Below are positions 5,017 through 8,090 of a DNA stretch of 8,090 nucleotides, piece after piece. Under the pieces are notes generated by a model. The model was given only the letters and a program-made list of their open reading frames with translations, did no database searches and was not told the DNA's origin. The DNA comes from Minisyncoccota bacterium (GTDB lineage Bacteria; Patescibacteriota; Minisyncoccia; Phycocordibacterales; Phycocordibacteraceae). A program made the translations under genes and the position numbers. The number at the start of each line of letters is the position of its first letter. Within the stretch, counting starts at the first letter, position 1. Location of the stretch: positions 1-8,090 of the forward strand of contig JALHML010000002.1 of NCBI GenBank assembly GCA_022844065.1, in the 5' to 3' direction.

Positions 5017-5204
5017 AAACAAACAAGTCATACACAAAGCGTATCCGCGTAACCAAGAATGGGACGCTTGTTGCGCGTAAGCCGGGTCAGGACCACTTCA
5101 ACGCGAAGGAGCGCGGACGCACTAAGGGCGTGAAGAGGCGCGCAAACATTCTTACCGTTCCAAAGCGCATCGTGCGCCAGTTCCTCTCAAAGACGAGCAA
5201 GTAA
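5013..5204 (+). CDS. rpmI: 50S ribosomal protein L35 (bL35)
   Basis: A 63-aa, strongly basic protein with the bL35 pattern: MKTNKSYTKRIRVTKNG at the N-terminus, an R-K-P-G-Q-x-H-x-x-x-K-x-x-x-R-T-K-G-x-K-R core, and a C-terminal helix ending near RQFLSK. Length and composition are normal for the family. It sits in the classic infC-rpmI-rplT order. Its ATG overlaps the infC stop by 4 bases and no independent Shine-Dalgarno sequence is apparent, so translation probably depends on infC coupling. Confidence 0.95.
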   Translation: MKTNKSYTKRIRVTKNGTLVARKPGQDHFNAKERGRTKGVKRRANILTVPKRIVRQFLSKTSK

Positions 5205-5223
5205 TTTCAGTAATCATTAACGT

Positions 5224-5574
5224 ATGGCACGAGTAAAAGGAGGAGTCGCATCGGCTAAGCGCCGCCGCAATATATTGGTACGCGCCAAGGGCTATCGCCA
5301 TGGCCGTTCAACAAAGGTTCGCCTCGCGAAGGAGTCTCTTGTGCACGCAGGAAAGAACGCGTTCAACCACCGCCGCGACAAGAAGACTGACTTCCGTCAG
5401 CTTTGGATCGTTCGCTTGAACGCTGCTATCCGCGACCTTGGCTACAAGTCCTACAGCACCTTCATCGCTGCAAAGGCAAAGGCTGGCATCGAGCTCGACC
5501 GTAAGGTCCTCGCAACCCTCGCTGCTCAAGAGCCTGAGGTATTCGCACGCGTCGCCGCAAAGATTCAAAGCTAA
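5224..5574 (+). CDS. rplT: 50S ribosomal protein L20 (bL20)
   Basis: A 116-aa basic protein with the unmistakable bL20 sequence: MARVKGGVASAKRRRNILVRAKGYRHGRS at the N-terminus (the long RNA-binding extension needed early in 50S assembly), the RDKKTDFRQLWIVRLNAAIRDLGYKSYSTFI globular core (about 51-81), and the C-terminal helix with ELDRKVLATLA. Length is typical (about 115-120 aa). It follows rpmI by 19 bases. The spacer is A/T-rich and lacks a Shine-Dalgarno sequence. In several bacteria L20 represses this operon through a leader RNA structure; the leader here is only about 13 bases, so that mechanism is unlikely at the 5' end. A bidirectional terminator follows directly. Confidence 0.97.
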   Translation: MARVKGGVASAKRRRNILVRAKGYRHGRSTKVRLAKESLVHAGKNAFNHRRDKKTDFRQLWIVRLNAAIRDLGYKSYSTFIAAKAKAGIELDRKVLATLAAQEPEVFARVAAKIQS

Positions 5575-5586
5575 GACCGTTTATAA

Positions 5587-5616
5587 AGAAAAGCCCCGCA
5601 CCTGCGGGGCTTTTCT
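5587..5616. terminator. Bidirectional Rho-independent terminator after rplT
   Basis: The arms (A)GAAAAGCCCCGCA and TGCGGGGCTTTTC(T) pair across a minimal CC loop (5587-5600 with 5603-5616). A GC-rich core is flanked by A and T tracts on either side. It lies 12 bases after the rplT stop and 11 bases beyond the leftward stop at 5628. Confidence 0.93.
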
Positions 5617-5627
5617 CTTACCCTCAT

Positions 5628-7571
5628 CTACGGGTTAACGATGTAAAGATCGCTCGAGCTGTCCTCCATGAACAGCTGACTCTCCTTCTCCTTGAGGCGA
5701 CGCTGCTTGCTCTCGCTAGTTTCCACAGTTTGTCTAAGCTCACTTTGTTGTGGACGCATTTCCTCCATTTTCGCGTACAACAGACTTGAGATATCTTGTG
5801 ACGAAACTGTAGTTCCTTCTATCCCCTCAATGATTTCAGATGGAATATTGAGGTACTCTGTCCTATCTCCACTATTGTTCTTACCTCCGAGCCAATCTTC
5901 TAAAAATTCGATGCGTTCTCTCTTTTGGGTAATCTCACGTGAGAGACGGTCGTGCTCAGCTTCCCATAGTTCCTTTTTCTTTCCGCTGAACAAGCCTTCT
6001 GGCTTTGAGCCTAGCGCCGTCCGCTCGCCCTCAAGACGGTTCTTCTCAACTTCCGCTTCATTCCTCTCCGTTTGCATATCTTTCCAATGCTCCTGGTTCT
6101 TAAGATCAAAGATCTTCCCGCCCTCAATCTTATAGGTCCCTTCTCCTGCGACGCGCGATGCAGCTTTGCGTAGCGTCTCTATCATCGAATCAATCTCTTC
6201 TTTATCCACGCTTGCTGAACGAATATCTACTCCCTTCAGTTCCTCGTTGAGCGCGACATATCCCGTAAACTCCTTTGCCTGTGAGAGCGCCCTGTCTTCT
6301 GTTTTCTTAAAGGCCTCGTCCCATTTCTCATACGTCTCCTCAGTATAGCGACGTTCCTCAGGTACTGTTTCCTTTGGTGGCAATTCTCGAGCTATTGCCC
6401 GCAGGTTACCCGAGAACACATCATGTCGTCTATTACGGTAGTCGTCATACGTTACTCCTTCTAACCGTGCAATTCCCTTTAGTGCGAAAGAGAGATTTCC
6501 GTCGTCCCAAGGCATTTGTGAGCTACTCATCATACGCTCCATCTCTTTTACGGACGGCAGCGCGTTCTTATCGAGCTTCAGACCCGTAATCTTTCTTTCC
6601 CTAAAGTTAATAGTATAAATATCCTTAAGGTCCTTAAGTTCTGAACTATCCCACAGATCACTTTCAACACCTCTATCAAGTTTGGAGAGAGCTGCACCAA
6701 GAGTGTCAAAGAAAGAAGTGTTCAAGAACTCAAGATATTCTGGAAGTTTCTCTTTTGCAGCCTCATACTCCTTCAGTCGTGTTTCGTGTGACTCCCTATT
6801 TTCCTTCTTCTCTTGATAGGTCTTGTTCTTGGAGAGGAGCTCATTCTTAATCAGCTCTTGCATAACTGCTTCTCGTACCTCAGGATTGTCGCGCACTATC
6901 GGTACGCTACGAAGCTTCATCTCCATTTCGGAATACAGTTCTTTAAACGTACCTTCTTCTCGATATGCTGAGCTTGATTCTCTACCCACTTTTAACTTTT
7001 CTAGCTTTAGCTTATGCGTAGAGATGATATCCGAGACAACCCGTTCCCTTTCTGAAGGTATCTTGAGACGAGTTTCCAAGATGTTTGTGTCGAGTTCTGA
7101 AACTCTTGCCTCAATTGCACGCTCGATGGCTCCTTGGTCTGTTTCTCCATCAACTACTTCTACACCCAAGCTTTCAAGTCTCGCCTTGAGTTCCTCACTA
7201 CCCACACTTGCCGTTGAATACACTTCCTCTGCTGACGCAGCATCTACGACTCCCTTCACTTCCTCAAGTTCCTGATAGTCAGGATTGCTCAGTAACTCCT
7301 CCTTAGACAGACCGACCTTTTCAAGATCAGCAGCTTTCGCATCAATCTTTGTCTCCGCCTGCTGTTTCTCTTTTTTTGCCGAAGCCCTACCCGTCTCCTC
7401 CATAGAGAGAGACTCCTTAATGAGTCCTAATTGTTGTTTCGAACGTTCAAGACCTGCGAGGTCTTTCTCGACATTTTGTTTCACTTCGGCTTCCTCCTGC
7501 TCTACCTTGATTTGCTCTGCGGTTTCGGCTTGTGCGGCCTTAGCCCTAAGAAGGTCGTCGAGATTTTTCAT
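5628..7571 (-). CDS. Large cysteine-free coiled-coil-rich cytosolic protein, unknown function
   Basis: A 647-aa protein with no family I can name. It is very rich in Glu, Lys, Ser and Leu and contains no cysteine, signal peptide or transmembrane segment, so it is probably cytosolic. Likely coiled-coil blocks are residues 1-105 (from MKNLDDLLRAKAAQAETAEQ on), about 146-275 (with breaks at IPSERE and RSVPIVRDNPE), about 494-562, and about 598-634. Between them, about 276-400 is a more mixed, probably globular part (ELKDLKDIYTINFRERKITG, then MPWDDGNLSFALKGIARLEG), and about 405-490 holds shorter helices. Residues about 501-560 look like a helical hairpin turning at SKPEGLFSGKKKE. It has its own extended -10 promoter (7591-7599). 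The MBL-fold gene lies upstream on the same strand with no clear terminator in the 121-base gap, so some read-through is possible. No nucleotide-binding P-loop is seen, which argues against an SMC/RecN-type ATPase. Confidence 0.8.
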   Translation of the reverse strand: MKNLDDLLRAKAAQAETAEQIKVEQEEAEVKQNVEKDLAGLERSKQQLGLIKESLSMEETGRASAKKEKQQAETKIDAKAADLEKVGLSKEELLSNPDYQELEEVKGVVDAASAEEVYSTASVGSEELKARLESLGVEVVDGETDQGAIERAIEARVSELDTNILETRLKIPSERERVVSDIISTHKLKLEKLKVGRESSSAYREEGTFKELYSEMEMKLRSVPIVRDNPEVREAVMQELIKNELLSKNKTYQEKKENRESHETRLKEYEAAKEKLPEYLEFLNTSFFDTLGAALSKLDRGVESDLWDSSELKDLKDIYTINFRERKITGLKLDKNALPSVKEMERMMSSSQMPWDDGNLSFALKGIARLEGVTYDDYRNRRHDVFSGNLRAIARELPPKETVPEERRYTEETYEKWDEAFKKTEDRALSQAKEFTGYVALNEELKGVDIRSASVDKEEIDSMIETLRKAASRVAGEGTYKIEGGKIFDLKNQEHWKDMQTERNEAEVEKNRLEGERTALGSKPEGLFSGKKKELWEAEHDRLSREITQKRERIEFLEDWLGGKNNSGDRTEYLNIPSEIIEGIEGTTVSSQDISSLLYAKMEEMRPQQSELRQTVETSESKQRRLKEKESQLFMEDSSSDLYIVNP

Positions 7572-7590
7572 AGCAATTGATTATGAAGAA

Positions 7591-7599
7591 ATAATAGCA
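7591..7599 (-). promoter_or_regulatory. Extended -10 promoter for the 647-aa coiled-coil gene
   Basis: Read leftward this is TGCTATTAT (TGN-TATNAT type), 19 bases before the ATG at 7571, predicting a leader of about 12 bases. There is no obvious -35 at the usual distance and no Shine-Dalgarno sequence in the leader. Confidence 0.5.
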
Positions 7600-7692
7600 T
7601 CAGTTGCAAGAACACAGGTGGTCCAGTATTCAAGACTCAATCTCATCATGACCTTGGGATTTGCGGTCTAGATCAGTGATTATCGCTTTTTC

Positions 7693-8090
7693 TTATTTCT
7701 CCTTATGAACACCTTCCTTCGTTACCGTCCACACTTCGCCTTGCGACGGCACAATCGCTTTAGTTCCAAGGAAGTCATGGATTCTTTGTGCGAGGAAACG
7801 CTGGGCACTTGGCTCTCCGATAGAGACGAAAATTGCTTTGGCGCGCGGAAGCGTCCCTTCGGCAAACTTGAGAAGTCCCTCGCGATCCGCATGCGCAGAC
7901 CAGCTCGTTAGGTTCTCTACCTTCGCCTTAACCTTCACTTCACGTCCGTCGAGCTTAACCTTCGGTGCACCGTCTTGAAGAAGACGACCCGGAGAGCCTG
8001 GCGCCTGGTAGCCGACAATGAAAAGAGTTGTTGTTGGGTCCGGCAAGTACTTTGCCTCCCACTTCCCGATGCGTCCTCCGTGACTCATAC
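7693..8090 (-). CDS. Metallo-beta-lactamase/beta-CASP nuclease, C-terminal part (start outside window)
   Basis: The frame runs off the right end; the 131 visible residues (numbered from the Met at 8088) are the C-terminus of a COG1236/YSH1-type MBL-fold beta-CASP protein, the group of CPSF-73 and bacterial RNA-processing nucleases. MSHGGRI corresponds to the family's SGM-x-x-GGR motif, so this Met is internal and not a start. Next come LPDPTTTLFIVGYQAPGSPGR-x-LQDG (15-40), the strand pair K-V-x-V-K-A-K-V-E, and SWSAHAD with motif B His66, then an RMMBL-type C-terminal segment with GEPSAQRFLAQRI and a final P-x-x-GEVW strand. At motif C, where RNA-processing members have VHGE, this protein reads VSIGE, so the His is replaced by Ile90. 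The MBL zinc-binding HxHxDH motif would lie upstream outside the window, so activity cannot be judged. RNA cleavage or processing is the likely role by family. Confidence 0.88.
   Translation of the reverse strand, partial: MSHGGRIGKWEAKYLPDPTTTLFIVGYQAPGSPGRLLQDGAPKVKLDGREVKVKAKVENLTSWSAHADREGLLKFAEGTLPRAKAIFVSIGEPSAQRFLAQRIHDFLGTKAIVPSQGEVWTVTKEGVHKEK

Noticed and set aside
4405..5037. 210-aa leftward open frame across infC
   Set aside because: It lies antisense to infC, whose IF-3 sequence is certain. The product has irregular Cys/Arg/Leu-rich composition and no upstream signals; it is a shadow of the codon pattern.
6623..6638. Direct repeat CCTTAAG-GT-CCTTAAG
   Set aside because: It encodes the repeated LKDLKD of the coiled-coil protein and has no copies elsewhere that I noticed; coding constraint explains it.
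6823..7275. 150-aa and other Ser-rich rightward frames opposite the coiled-coil gene
   Set aside because: Ser/Leu-rich products are the usual antisense shadow of Glu/Lys/Arg-rich coiled-coil coding sequence.
7572..7692. Intergenic gap searched for a terminator or small RNA
   Set aside because: Apart from the extended -10 at 7591-7599 only short, weak inverted repeats around the TCTAGA site (about 7666-7672) were seen, with no stable stem and T tract.

Overview
The window looks like a piece of a bacterial genome from the Candidate Phyla Radiation (Patescibacteria), most likely a Parcubacteria-type lineage. This is an inference from gene content: short, tightly packed genes, many small single-pass or coiled-coil proteins without named function, a bestrophin-like/DUF4239-type membrane protein of the kind common in these genomes, and a compact infC-rpmI-rplT cluster. 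TGA acts as a stop (infC ends in TGA overlapping the rpmI ATG), so there is no sign of the UGA=Gly code of Gracilibacteria/Absconditabacteria.

Layout. Bases 1-308 are the 3' part of a one-piece tmRNA (ssrA), cut off at its 5' end, followed by a hairpin terminator (324-352). A leftward block follows: a 109-aa three-helix membrane protein (388-717), an SRPBCC/AHSA1-like protein (792-1229) and a bestrophin-like/DUF4239-type membrane protein (1257-1982). The last two probably form an operon. A divergent promoter region (about 1983-2094) separates them from two rightward genes: a membrane-anchored DUF4105 (Lnb_N) protein (2095-2964) and a single-pass Ala-rich helical protein (3035-3466). A 38-bp perfect palindrome (3482-3519) ends this transcript and also faces a leftward pair, a 67-aa small membrane protein (3535-3738) and a MntP-type manganese exporter (3796-4344). 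A second divergent promoter region leads rightward into the translation operon infC-rpmI-rplT (4438-5574), closed by a bidirectional terminator (5587-5616). Leftward again come a 647-aa cysteine-free, coiled-coil-rich soluble protein (5628-7571) and the C-terminal end of a metallo-beta-lactamase/beta-CASP nuclease (7693-8090) that runs off the window.

Functional view. The recognisable genes are housekeeping: ribosome rescue (tmRNA), translation initiation and 50S subunit proteins, manganese export and RNA/DNA processing. The rest are small envelope proteins whose roles cannot be read from sequence. No mobile element, CRISPR array or defence system is visible, and no stretch over 300 bases lacks a gene or RNA.

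The most distinctive signals are regulatory or subtle. A repeated extended -10 motif (TGC-TANNNT) sits just upstream of four transcription units, in two cases so close to the ATG that the mRNA would be nearly leaderless. Shine-Dalgarno sequences are scarce. infC has no in-frame ATG near its start. The tmRNA tag ends in AFAYA rather than the usual LAA type. The beta-CASP protein lacks the motif C histidine.
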